The notes under the pieces were generated by a model. That model was not told where the DNA came from. It did no database searches and worked only from the letters and a program-made list of their open reading frames with translations. A program made the translations under genes and the position numbers. Below are positions 29,994 to 41,444 of a stretch of 64,000 bases of DNA, in pieces; position 1 is the first letter of the stretch; each line of letters opens with the position of its first letter. Source of the stretch: Fragilariopsis cylindrus CCMP1102 (taxonomy: Eukaryota > Bacillariophyta > Bacillariophyceae > Bacillariales > Bacillariaceae); NCBI GenBank assembly GCA_900095095.1, contig FMBT01000367.1, forward strand, positions 1 to 64,000, written 5' to 3'.

Positions 29994-31801
29994 ATTGGCA
30001 ATAGTATCATCATTTCATAGATATTGATCGTTGCCGTATTCGAATTGATTTGATCTTTGGTCTTCTTACTATCGGTATTACTGGAATCTTCCGTTGTTGG
30101 CGTAAGCTTCATTCTACAAGAGATTTGATGGTAGGGAACTACAGCATAGAGAACTACTAGTTGCATAGTGGCAATAGTTTCATCGTTGATATGAGTATCT
30201 TGAAATAGAGCTTTCTGCATAAAGGTAATAATAGTATTATCAGCTTTGTGGACGTCTTGGTGAAGTACTAGTAGTTGCATAGCGGCAATAGTATTATCAT
30301 CTTTATACTTCAATTGACTTGTATATTTCTCCCCATCAATTGAAGTAGAAAAATTACCATTGTCGTTGCTACATATCAAATGAATTGGTCGTATCATTTC
30401 ATACTTGGCTTGACCTTGGACTTGAACTTGATAGATCCATCGAAATAACAGTATCTCCTCATGGGTTGGAGTAGTAGAGTACCAGCATAGATTGTCAATG
30501 TAAAGATTATTATTATATTTACTATCGTGAACGTCGGCAATGGTATCATCATCTTCACGAACAAACGATCTCATCTTGTACTTGACTTGGAATAGAACTA
30601 CTAGTTGTATAATCATGGCAATAGTATCATCGTCGTCATTTTCGTGAATGTCTTGATGAAGAAATACTAGTTGCGTAATAGCGGTAATAGTATAATACAT
30701 TCTGTTGACTTGATATGCCAATCGAAATAACATTATTAACTCCCCACTGATTGTAGTTGTGCCTTCAGGAGCTGTAGCATGACAGTTGTCATATGAGTTC
30801 TTCAGATCTCCTATATCATATATTCTGTCTTCTTGATATGCCAATCGAAATAATATTATCAACTCCCCACTGATTGTAGTGCCTTCAGGAGCTGTAGCAT
30901 GATGCTTGATAAGTGCATAAATCAAGATAGAATCAATATTATAAACAATATCATTATATCGACGTGTACTTGCATCATCTTCACTGTAAAGAGTACTAAC
31001 ATTATTATTAATAGTGCGCCAATCGTTGTATGGTTCAATACAAGTACGGTCAATATGGATATCTTCGATAAAATTATTCGGATCAAGGCAATTGTAAAAG
31101 ATATCATCTGCGTCAGCAAAATTTTTGTCATTGACAAAATATTGTGGTTGACAAAATTTTATCATTGACAAAATATTGTTATCATCCATGTCAGCAAAAA
31201 TTTTGTCATTGACAAAATATTGTGGTTGACAAATTTTTGTCATTGACAAAATATTGTTGTTGACAAAATCGGTGTCCGTTTTGTACTTGACTTGGTAGAG
31301 TGCTACTAATTGCATAACAATGGCAGTAGTCTCATCTCCTTCGTGAATGTCAGCAATGGTATCATTGTCATCATTATCATCATTATCCTCGCTAACTTGT
31401 ATTCGATACATCAATCGAAGTAGCAGTACAAGTACCTGTATCATCAGAATAATCTCCCCATCGGTTGATAGAATAGAGCAAAGTTGTCGTTGAGAATCCT
31501 CACTATTATTTTCAATAAAATTGTTAGAAGGAGGTGGTGGTTCTGGTAGCGGTGGTGGTCGTGGAGGTGTATTTTCTACTGGAAAAACTTCACTGTCAAC
31601 AACAGTAGTAGTAACTATCGTGCTTTTTGTAGATGCGGAGTCGGTAGCTTCGACTTCTTGGTTTAAAGGTCTTGTTCCACTATCTTCTGTATTACTATTT
31701 TCAATACAAGCATTAGAAGGAGGTGGTGGTTGTGGAGGTGTATTCTCTACCGGAATACCTTTACCATCAAATACAGTGGTTTGAACAGTAGCAGCAGCCA
31801 T
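29984..31801 (-). CDS. Internal frame of the LTR element, repetitive protein
   Basis: A 605-codon frame. The N-terminus has two Pro-rich blocks (VENTPPQPPPP and VENTPPRPPPLPEPPPP) that are copies of one another. The rest repeats a hydrophobic phrase of the type TIA.MQLVVL(F/Y)QVKYK and SGELI(M/I)LFRLAYQ about eight times, separated by Asp/Asn stretches. A DNA-level duplication with palindromic GACAAAAT motifs encodes two copies of KxCQPQYFVNDK. No protease, RT or integrase signature. It may be a structural protein or merely expanded low-complexity sequence. Confidence 0.45.
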   Translation of the reverse strand: MAAATVQTTVFDGKGIPVENTPPQPPPPSNACIENSNTEDSGTRPLNQEVEATDSASTKSTIVTTTVVDSEVFPVENTPPRPPPLPEPPPPSNNFIENNSEDSQRQLCSILSTDGEIILMIQVLVLLLRLMYRIQVSEDNDDNDDNDTIADIHEGDETTAIVMQLVALYQVKYKTDTDFVNNNILSMTKICQPQYFVNDKIFADMDDNNILSMIKFCQPQYFVNDKNFADADDIFYNCLDPNNFIEDIHIDRTCIEPYNDWRTINNNVSTLYSEDDASTRRYNDIVYNIDSILIYALIKHHATAPEGTTISGELIILFRLAYQEDRIYDIGDLKNSYDNCHATAPEGTTTISGELIMLFRLAYQVNRMYYTITAITQLVFLHQDIHENDDDDTIAMIIQLVVLFQVKYKMRSFVREDDDTIADVHDSKYNNNLYIDNLCWYSTTPTHEEILLFRWIYQVQVQGQAKYEMIRPIHLICSNDNGNFSTSIDGEKYTSQLKYKDDNTIAAMQLLVLHQDVHKADNTIITFMQKALFQDTHINDETIATMQLVVLYAVVPYHQISCRMKLTPTTEDSSNTDSKKTKDQINSNTATINIYEMMILLPICD

Positions 31802-31840
31802 TGTGCACTTCTTGTTCTTGTCTGGAAATCCAATGGATAG

Positions 31841-32355
31841 TCATTGCAGACGCGGCGTCCGCGCTTTGGCACCTTCTGAAGTAGAACTTTCTTCTTCTAT
31901 TCTGATATCATCATTCACCATTTTATCGAATTTCGTATGGTCATGTTTTATTTTTGTCAACGACGTAGCACATGAGTTACTATTGAACGTGGTTGTTGTA
32001 ATGGCTGTCGTTCCTGCAAGGAAACTTAGCTCATCGTACGCAACCCAATTTCCGTACAATGATGTATCCCAGCTTGGTGGATCATTCGCATGACATCATT
32101 TGATTGTATAAGGTGACGTTGGTAGTTTCGAATGGATTGGAGTTCTATGATAATACTTTTTGCAGGGTATTTTGGGATATTGTTTTCGAAATATCTGAGA
32201 CCGTCAATAAAAGATGTTGGTAGTTGAATAAACTTTGACCAGCTATAAATAGCTTCTTCTTCAAATACGATACGCGTTGGGTTTGTTTCAGTATCAATAG
32301 GTACGCCAAGTAGGTCCTTGAGTACGTAATCGAGTTTAGCATCAAATACTACCAT
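31841..32355 (-). CDS. Possible gag-like N-terminal region of the LTR element
   Basis: Two overlapping frames near the 5' LTR. The first (32355-32026) contains FDAKLDYVLKDLLGVP and WSKFIQLPTSFIDGLRYFE, which in spacing resembles the start of Copia-type polyproteins of diatoms as I remember them. Weak evidence; the family call (Copia-like) rests on this alone. Fossil material. Confidence 0.3.
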
Positions 32356-32842
32356 TGTAAAAGGTGTGGTAGTGGATGTTAAAGCAAGATTACCGACGGG
32401 ACTGTCGTTGTCGCTGTCGCGGCTAGGTAACTCGTTCTCTCCCTAGTTCTACTAAAATTAGTGGGCTCTTGTCCAGACTAGGTTGTTATATTAGGGGGCT
32501 GTCTATTTGATTGTCTCGTTCCTTATTCTTCGGGACTCTCTGTTGACATAAATATCGGGATACGATATTATTGTTATTGTTTATTAATAATCAATTCGTT
32601 ACACTTGTAACAGATTGTTATAATAAAATAAACACTATTCCTCCGTCTAGGACAGAAATAGGGACGTTATTCCGAGATATTTCGTATTACGATCACCGAT
32701 CTTTGGTATCGTTTTCTTTCTTCTTCTTGCTTTGAGGTTATGCAATTTATCGGGCAGACCAAAGTCTGATAGGATGGGATTGCAATTTCCTTATCACAAT
32801 AATCGTATCAACACAGTTGAGAGAAGTATGCGACTGTTAATC

Positions 32843-33425
32843 TTGTAAAGAGAACAAAGCTATTGTTGTTGACAGAATATTGTCGATGACAAAATTATGT
32901 CGATGACAAAATAATATTTTGTCGTTGACAAAATACTACTGTTGACAATAGTTCGTACAGAGAGCAAAGACAATCTATTGGTATTATTGATGGTGTGCTC
33001 TATGGCTTTGCGTTGGTGTTGGTGTTACTGTATTATTATTAATACACACTCAATATAATAATCTAATTCGAATGCAACAATATTAACCCAAAGCTCCCAG
33101 TTCGTCAAGACCCTACGTCGGTGTAGGCTTGAATCTTCTGTCGGGTAGGTTCAACAATGTCGTATTGTATCGATGCAGATCGGTTTAAAGCAAAAGAAGA
33201 GATGTTATAGTAACAATCAAATTATTCTTATTAAATTAAGTAAGTTATGTGATGTTCATTTTACATCATTAAGGTGGATAAATCGCCTTGTTATTTTGTA
33301 ACATTTTGATCTTCGGACTTCAAGACTTTTTTAACTTCGGACTTCAACACTGATTGGGTTATGAGCTCGGTCTTCTTTGCCGGTACTAGATTAGTTTTAA
33401 TACTTGGTCTTTGTGTATTTTAACA
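32843..33425 (-). repeat. LTR (5' LTR of the minus-strand element)
   Basis: Near-identical to 28366-28947 along its whole length. Followed on the plus strand by CAGAG, the right copy of the target-site duplication. Confidence 0.9.
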
Positions 33426-34300
33426 CAGAGGAAAGGTTGTAGGAGGCACACACAATGTTCTAGTACACTATGTGGATGTTTGTGCACCCAACTCATCTAG
33501 TTATGTCCTCTGCAACACTTTCAAATGAGATACTTTGTATTCATTTCTGATCAATAGTCATGTTTTTTTGTGCCTGCAACAACAGCTAAACACATTTTAT
33601 TCCTCAACCACATGGACAGAAAAGTTGTAGGAGGCAAACACAATGTTACAGTATATTAAATGAATTATAGTGCACCTGACTTATCTTGTGTTGTCCTATG
33701 GAATTCTTTCAAATGAGACATTTTGTGGTTCATTTTGATCAAAAATCTTGTTATTTTTGTGCATGCCATAAAAGCAAAACACATTTTATTCCCCAACCAC
33801 ATGGACAGAGACAGAAAAGTTGTAGAAGGCAAGTACAATGTTATAGTATACTGTGTGAATGCTAGTGCACCTGACCAACCTGGTTTTGTCCTATGGCACC
33901 CTTTTATATGAGATATTTTGTCGTTCATTTCTGGTCAAAAATCATGTTTTTTTTATGTGCCTGCCTCAAAAGCAAAATGAATTAAATTCCTCAACCACAG
34001 GTGTAGAAAAAGTTGTAGGAGGCAAACACAATGTTCCAGTACACTTTGTGAATGTTATTGCACCTGTCCTGGCAGGTGTTGTCCTATGAAACCCCTTTTT
34101 ATGAGATATTTTGTGATTCATTTTGATCAAAAATCTTGTTATTTTTGTGTGCCTGCCATAAAAGCAAAATGAATTCTATTCCTCAACCACATGGATAGAA
34201 AAGTTTTAGGAGGCACACACAATGTTCTAGTACAGTATGTGGATGATTGTGCACCAAAACTATTTGGTGAAGTCCTCTTTATCCCTCTCAAATAGTACTA
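33426..34300 (+). repeat. R1 repeat units, right of the LTR element
   Basis: About five R1 units, each with GTAGGAGGC(A/C)CACACAATGTTC-like sequence, TGCACC(C/T), CAAATGAGA and GTGCCTGCC. Divergence between units is greater than in the 541-1866 array. Short opposing frames are shadows of the repeat. Confidence 0.85.
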
Positions 34301-35340
34301 GTGTAGTACATAATAAACAATATTTTTGTAAGAAATATTTTGTGTCCCCAAATACATTTTATTTTTGTGGCCCCCCTATGCTCTTTTGAGGGATTATTAA
34401 CTACAGTTACACTTTTTAGGGATTTAAAAAATAGTTAACTAAAAACACTAGTTCTCAAGGAAAACCCCCGATTAGAAAAGTAAATGTGTGTTGCCTCTAG
34501 TGTAGTGCATGAACGGAGATATATATTTTTTTTAAACAGCCAGGTACACGTGCTTAATAATTTCAACGGACTAAAAGTAAATGTGCGTAGGTACCTACTA
34601 CTAATGATGTGTATTATGCCAAACACAGTACAGTACTTACAAGCTTGTCGTAATAAATAAAAATGTTCACATACTGTATTTTACTAAGTACCTTATCCAT
34701 CAACGCGCCATATTATTATTTGATTTAAAAGTTTTTTTAATTCGGAGATGAAAAAATAAAAAATGAGACTATATAAATCGATGGGTGTTGGTGATGTTGC
34801 ACACGCATCGCCAACAAAAATAATGACGATAGTAAAGATGAATGTAGCACGCTTATCTTGTCATTCTTTTTACGCACGATCAAATCTTTTTAAATAAATT
34901 AGAGAAGCACAAGTCAAGAAACAACAATATGGATATATTATGGCATGGCTATTACATCACCAACCAAAGGCGAGCATTGCTGGGCTTGCTACAGTAATGA
35001 TAGGGTATTTTATCGATTGTTCGGTCGTCGTCTCGAAACAATTAATAATTGTAAGCCAGATATACTTCGAAGTAGCACACCTACATTGTATCATCATCAA
35101 TCTCTCCCATCACGTGTCTGTTATCATCACTTTTCATCACATCAGAGAATACTGACTTGATTTGATCTGATTTGATTTCATTTGATTTGATTCCTCTCTA
35201 TATCTAATATTGCTTTATAAGGCGACGACAACGACGACAACGACAACGACGACGATTATAACGGACAGAGAAACGATTATAACGAACTGAAAATAAAAGC
35301 GAACAGAACCGAACCGAACCGAAACGTAAGAAAAGGCATT
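34301..35340. other. Intergenic spacer upstream of the MATE-PDZ gene
   Basis: AT-rich. One small plus-strand frame (34945-35160, 71 codons, CWACYS near its start) has an ATG but no recognised domain, and is left undecided. Short (TTTGATTTGAT)-like and (ACGACGACA)n runs precede the start of the next gene. Confidence 0.5.
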
Positions 35341-38300
35341 ATGGGTAGTAGTAGTAATGACAGCAATATTGCGTCCTTCGTTTTACATGGAGCTGTTCAT
35401 CGTTATCTTGGTGGTGGTGATAATGATGATGACAATAACAATAGCAATGACAATGACAATGGCAATGGCAACGGCAATAATAACAATGGCAATAATAACA
35501 ATGGCAACTACAACAATAACAATGGCAACTACAACAATAACAGTGGTAGTAGTTATAATGAACAATATACAACAACAGGATTTAATGTATGGTTATTTAC
35601 TGGTACAGCCTTATTTTGTATGATCATGTTTTTATATATCCTGCTTCGTATTAAATATCATCGTAGACGTACTAATAATGAAAATCGTATTAAATTAGGT
35701 GGTGGTAGTGGAAATAGTGGTGGAAATAGTCGTGGTAGTAGTCGTGGTGGTAGTCGTGGTGGTAGTACTAGTAAAACTAGTAGTAGTAGTAGTAGTAATA
35801 AAAAAAGACAACAAATAACCGATGAGGAAATATATAAATATGTCTTACCAATCAAAAAAGAAAATTCCTACAATGAAGCATTTTATATTATTAAAAATGA
35901 TATTGAAACCAAACGGATCTTAAAACTATGTAAACCATTTTGGTTTGATGCCTTGATTGCATCCATTTGTGATATCATTTCCGCTTCCTTAATTGGACGT
36001 GGTTTAGGTGTTGATGCCTTAGCCATTTATTATATTGTCGGCGTACCCACTACCTTTACCTTAACATTAATTGAATCGATCTTAAGTACCATATCGACCT
36101 TAGGTGGACAAAGTATTGGTGTGGGATCGTATAAATTAACTGGACAATATTGTCAAATTAGTATCGTATTGGTAAGTAGAACAGTACAATATACACTACA
36201 CTTCTACAGACGCAATATACCTAATTCTTACTCCTACTCCTATATATACATATATTCCCTTTTTCCTTCTTCTTTTCATTCTACAATCTTATTCTACAAT
36301 CTTATTCACACAATCTCGCAACAACAAATAACAATAACAAATAATCAAAATCAAAATCAAAAAATATCAAACTTTAAAAAAAAAAAGTATACAATATTAT
36401 ATATCCCACATGCCATATTATGGATCATCTATTTAAAACCAACATTACGTTGGTTTGCACCAAATTTAAATGATGATATTATTGATGAAGGGTATAAATA
36501 TTTTTTAGTATCATTAGTATATAGTTATGTCGAAGCATTTTCTACCGTAATACATAGTTTATTAGAAGTAACAGATCATGCGGGGTATGGGATGAAGTCC
36601 GGTGTGGCACATAATATTATCTCAGTGATTGGGTTTTTTCTGTACTTAGAGTATAATAGATATCATAATGTATCCTCGTCATTAGTGATTGTGAATATTA
36701 TCTGGACAATACTGGTGATTGTCTTTCTTATTATTGATTTATTGGTAATTAAAAAGAAAAAATGGTTTGATGATTTTTGGAAAGGTAAACAAAACACACA
36801 ATTAATTGAAAGAATTGGTCTTCGTTTTTGTTTTTTTTTGTTTCGTTTTGTATCGTCTACAATTACAGTTACAGCACATAATACATTGTAATCTCATCTC
36901 ATCTCACCATTTTTTCCCTATCCTTGTGTTCGTTTCTTTCTTTTTACCTTGATGACGTCATCGTCGTCGTCATCGTCGTCGTCCTCATTTCATATCTGTT
37001 TGTCTTATAATCATATACATTATATTTCATAACTATTTCATAACTATAAATATAGGTATGCTACGATCGGTAGCAATGAAATATTGGAATGTTGTTTGGC
37101 TTGTATTGAAAACAGCTGCACCTATTTCTGTTGGGAATGTACTATTAACAGTTGAATGGGAATTATTAGCGATATTTGCTGCAACTTTAGGTGGGAATCA
37201 AGTTGCTGCATGGGGGATTGGTACGTTGAGGTTTATATTTCAATGTTTGCGTTATCTCAGATTCTTATGTTGTTGTTTTTGACTTGTATTTGTACTGAAA
37301 CTCGCCTCACCTCACCGCGCCGCCACACACTCACAACTTACTCTATCTTTTACTAAATTACTTACTCCCCATTTTATTTTTATCCTATAAAAGTTGGTAG
37401 TATTTGGGGTGTATTAGAATATGCAACAGATTGTGTCGCCTCTGCTGGTGAAATTCGTGTCGCCAAGTTACTCGGTAATGGCAATCCGGTAAGTTTTAGT
37501 CTTAGTCTTAGTTTTAGTTCTGTTTGTGTGCGTGTGCGTGTGCGTGTACTTATGCGTGTGTGTGATTGGTACTGTACTGTACTATACTGTATCTCACATT
37601 CACAATTGCGTTCATTCATTCTTCTCTTTCTTGTTTATCCACTTTAAATCACCAAAACTGAACTTGCACTTGCACTTGCAAATCGATGCTTGACTTGCAG
37701 AGATTAGCAAAATTATCAGCATACAAATGTTTATTTTTAGGTAATGCATTCGCTACAGTTATGAGTGTAATATTTGTAATCGGTATACCATTCTTGCCAA
37801 GGTACGAACGAACGAACGAACATATCACAATCTTTGATCTTGATTCTTTTGTGTCTTCTTTCTCTAAATTGATACTACATTTGCTTAACACTAACACCTA
37901 ACCTATTATTACCGTACAACTATTTTTAATTCTACACATATTCACTTATTATCTTTTCTTTCTAAAAGTATATTTACTGATGATGACGAACTAAAACAAA
38001 ATGTTGCTATGGTATTACCATATTGTGCCATTGGTAATTTAACATTAACTCTTGGTAGTTTATCATGGACATTAGTCGGTGCACAAGGACGATACAATGT
38101 TGCAACATTCCATGGCTGTGTTGGAAGGTACGTCATGTTCACGTTTTACGTTACGTATACCTCAGGTTTACGTTTTACGTAATACTACGCTCGTTCAATT
38201 GTAGTCCCTACCTGTGCCACGCATTCTCATTTTCGATTACTCTCTCTCTCTCTTTCGATTTCATCCTGCAGTCTATTCGTAACGATTCCTTGTGCTTGTG

Positions 38301-39628
38301 TTTCAATATTTTATTTTAAATGGGGACTACCAAGTCTGGCTGCTAGTGTTGTTATCGGATATATGGTTTCTGGTGCGTTCAATTCTGTTACATTGCTGTT
38401 GAGTGATTGGGAATATATTTCCTATCGTGTTATGATTCGGAACGGCGCCACCGAACCCGTAGAGGATGACGAGGATGATGACGAGGACAGCGACGTCGAC
38501 GTTGGCAACGTTGGCAACGATGCTGGAGTTAATAAAAGATGGAATTTATTACAATACATGCGGGGTGGCAATAATAACAATGAAACATATAACGATGACG
38601 AAAAAAATGTAAGCTTTATTAGTGTCAAATCGAATCAGAAGAAGTATGCCGATGCTGATGCCGATGATGCTGATGATGCTGACGATGATGGGTCAACAGG
38701 AACAAATAACACCGAAATCACGTCTGGTGTTATTAAGAAGTCATCCAGTCGGTGGTTAACCTTTGGTAGGGACCATGAAGAAAACGAATTACGGAGAGTT
38801 GTTTTAGGTCCAGGCAAACTTGGTTATACAATCCAATCAACAAAGGTAAACTATATATATGTTGCACATGACCTCGGTTGTATCTCATTTTGTTAAAATT
38901 GCTTCGTTTTGTCAGTTTTGTCAGTTATCACTCACAATTTTCCTAATTTAACTGCTTCTTTTTTTAAATCGCCAAGAATGGACCGATGGTCGTAGGGTCC
39001 AGTGATGAATATTCAAATTTGGACGGAACTGCTGCTGTTGCAGCAAGGACAAATAAAAGTGGCGTATCATATCGTGGATATCAAGCAAAGAATTTAACTG
39101 GACAATTATTCAATGGCGATATTATTGTTGAAATTGATAAGACACGGTGGTACGTATTATATGCTTTGTTATATGATAGATTCGATTCGATTAGATTAGA
39201 TTCGATTAGATTGATGAAATGCAATTAAAATCCTAATATCATCGATTGATTCGTTATAATATAATGCTGTTATTTGCATATTGAGATTTATTTTCGACTC
39301 AACTCGCTCACTCACTCATCTCAACTCGCATTCTTCCATTTTCATTTCCCTATATTCTTGTACTAGTGATAAAATGAGTGGAAAGGATGTTAAAAAATTA
39401 CTCAATACGAAGAGTAAACAACGTCGTCGAACTTTGATTGTGTCCCATCGCGAAGGTACAGATTTAGGCGCAGTATACCAACCAGGAATTTATGGTGCTG
39501 CTGTTCTTGCAGCATTATTAAAAACCAAAGGGAATGATGTTGACGACGAGCGTGGTACAGAGAAAGAATTTGATGACGATGGTGTTCATGGTTACTCCAA
39601 TATGTCAAATCTTGGCTGGTTCGCTTAA
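35341..39628 (+). CDS. MATE-family transporter with C-terminal PDZ domain, 9 exons
   Basis: Inferred exons: 35341-36171, 36388-36784, 37056-37220, 37394-37488, 37701-37801, 37969-38127, 38272-38845, 38977-39149 and 39367-39628; total 2,757 nt, 918 residues, frame kept throughout, GTAAGT/GTACGT-type donors. N-terminus: Asn/Asp-rich stretch, one extra membrane segment (FNVWLFTGTALFCMIMFLYIL), then a Gly/Ser/Arg linker. The MATE core (~190-640) has CKPFWFDALIASICDIISAS, LGGQSIGVGSYK, KTAAPISVGNVLLT, ATLGGNQVAAWGI and GEIRVAKLLGNG. MATE proteins export organic cations or metabolites against Na+ or H+. After an acidic loop comes a PDZ-like domain (~757-860): LGPGKLGYTI, GQLFNGDIIVEID, MSGKDVKKLL, RRTLIV. 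PDZ domains bind C-terminal peptides. The fusion is unusual; membrane and substrate are unknown. Confidence 0.85.
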
Positions 39629-40580
39629 AAAAAAAGTGTAAAACATAGCATCGTTCGATTTGATTTATTAAATACGTTTTCCTATTATAATAACTGTCAT
39701 CTTAATGTATAAAATTACTGAAGTACGTGTATTCTTCATCTATTTCATAGATATATATCATTCAGATCAGACGAGAAAGCGTAGTGTTTTCGAAACGCTA
39801 GTTCAATAATTTCTCCTCTCCTTCGAGCAATCAGGTATTGAAAACATGAAACGATTTATGTAAGCATTCAGTCAGTCAGATATTTACCACCGTGATAATT
39901 GTTTCCCACCCTTTACGCCGCTGCTACATATTAATTTGAAAATCGTATAGTATAAGATATATTATACTGCTGCACTAAGCCTAGGACTAGCACGTACGAG
40001 CATTATTATATACCTTAATTCAACACTTTAAAAAAAAACATCATTACTTTCAATTAACAATAAAATCACTTTGAGCCTCGGATTGGGAACAACTCAGGCG
40101 CGATTTCAACAATTTCATCAATTTGAATTTGAAAGCAAGAATGATGAAACAACCTAACGTTAGGCGCGATTTCTTTCACCTAATTTATTTTTACGATCCT
40201 GTTTTTGAATACGGTCGAAAAGTACATCTAATTGCACTGTATAATTAAAATATTTGTTATGCAAGTAATAAGAGTAAATACCTTATTGTTTAGTGTTCTC
40301 GTCACATTGTTTGGATTATTTCGTTACTACTAGTACAATTAATTGTAAAAGAGAACAACAGAAAATAAAAACTTCACAGAAATGTTATCACTATTCCAAT
40401 CCCGTCGTGTCAGCATGTTCCGAACCGAAGGATGTGTTAAAAAAAAAGGTTCACCGATTACGATAAAAGCGCCTATTAACTCACAAAATATAATTATAAT
40501 ATTGCACTATACGTGGAACAGCAACATACATCGTCGCAATAGAACAAAAGTTCTTCTACCATCCCCCATTGTTGACTAAA
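39629..40580. other. Intergenic spacer
   Basis: 3' region of the MATE-PDZ gene and upstream region of the next gene. AT-rich, with no gene recognised; a short frame at 40382-40579 has no support. Confidence 0.5.
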
Positions 40581-41444
40581 ATGAAGAAGCAAGTAAGATT
40601 TCGAGAACGAGTACTTGTATATCCTTGTAGTGACGAATCTTCATCATACAGGATATTAGATAATAATAATAGTAATAATAATAACAAGGACGAGCGTACT
40701 ACTGAAACTACTCGTCGACGGATGCAGACTAACGTTTGCTGCGAGACGAATAATGTAGTGGTGAAAGAAGATGTGATGTGTAAAACAGTTAGCAGTAATG
40801 AGCAACGTCATTATTATCGACGATGTCTTAGTGCTCCTGAACAACTACAGAAGCAGCAAATTCACAAGCATGATGACGACCCAAGAGGATTGTTTGCGGT
40901 GTCTCCTCTACTACTAGATCGTTCGGATGCATTTTTGTCGCCATCAGCATCGCCATCATCGTCATCCGTATCACAAAAACAAATAGGGAAGCTATCACTG
41001 ACATTATCATCAAACACTACTACCGCTTCTGCTGATATTGCAGCTACTGCAGCTAGTACGCCGCCAGTCAAATTGTCAGAAGGTTTACGTCAGCCATTAC
41101 TAGTAGAACTACTAGAACGAAAGGAAAACAACAGCATCAACAACAACGTTACTCATTTTCCTGTTCATAAGAAGAGTGCTGAATCCATTAATACGACTAC
41201 TGTTCCAATAATTCATGTTGTTGAAAATTATGATGATCCTTGTCGCATACGACCGTTAGTTGGTCACACTTCTTCCCAACATCATCCTCATCCTCATGAT
41301 CGTCGTCGTCGTCCTAACGATACACCTCCAGTGATGCCTGTGCGGAAGCCATTCTCGACATCAAAATCAAAATCAACTACGGGAATGGCCTTATTTGAAT
41401 CTACAGTATTACAGAGCAAGATCAAGAATAAACGAAAACGATAG
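40581..41444 (+). CDS. Hypothetical protein with V-x-F motif
   Basis: 287 residues from the ATG at 40581 (the frame is open a little further upstream without a better start). The N-terminus reads KKQVRFRERVLVYPCSDE. The KKQVRF part fits the R/K-x-V-x-F docking motif for protein phosphatase 1, but a V-x-F block followed by a short beta-like stretch also marks many uncharacterised diatom proteins, as I recall them. The rest is Asn-, Ser- and His-rich and probably disordered; the C-terminus is basic (KIKNKRKR), a possible nuclear signal. Single exon. Function unknown. Confidence 0.6.
   Translation: MKKQVRFRERVLVYPCSDESSSYRILDNNNSNNNNKDERTTETTRRRMQTNVCCETNNVVVKEDVMCKTVSSNEQRHYYRRCLSAPEQLQKQQIHKHDDDPRGLFAVSPLLLDRSDAFLSPSASPSSSSVSQKQIGKLSLTLSSNTTTASADIAATAASTPPVKLSEGLRQPLLVELLERKENNSINNNVTHFPVHKKSAESINTTTVPIIHVVENYDDPCRIRPLVGHTSSQHHPHPHDRRRRPNDTPPVMPVRKPFSTSKSKSTTGMALFESTVLQSKIKNKRKR

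Larger units (their letters stand above)
28366..33425 (-). mobile_element. LTR retrotransposon, young, apparently non-autonomous (5.06 kb)
   Basis: Two near-identical ~582-bp direct repeats (28366-28947 and 32843-33425) bracket about 3.9 kb. The flanks are CAGAG on both sides (28361-28365 and 33426-33430), a 5-bp target-site duplication, and the element splits an R1 repeat unit. A purine tract on the minus strand (AATGGGGAG) just inside the left LTR marks that LTR as the 3' one, so transcription runs on the minus strand, in agreement with the internal frames. I recognise no reverse transcriptase, integrase or RNase H inside, so it probably depends on a relative; the 3.9-kb interior would fit a LARD-like element. 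Almost identical LTRs indicate a recent insertion, younger than the R1 units it interrupts. Confidence 0.85.

Noticed and set aside
35339-35575. A Cys/His/Tyr-rich minus-strand frame
   Set aside because: Antisense of the Asn/Asp-rich microsatellite in exon 1 of the MATE-PDZ gene.
36955-36965. TGACGTCA, resembling a cAMP/CO2 response element
   Set aside because: It lies inside an intron within a GTCGTCATC-type simple repeat, so it is probably chance.
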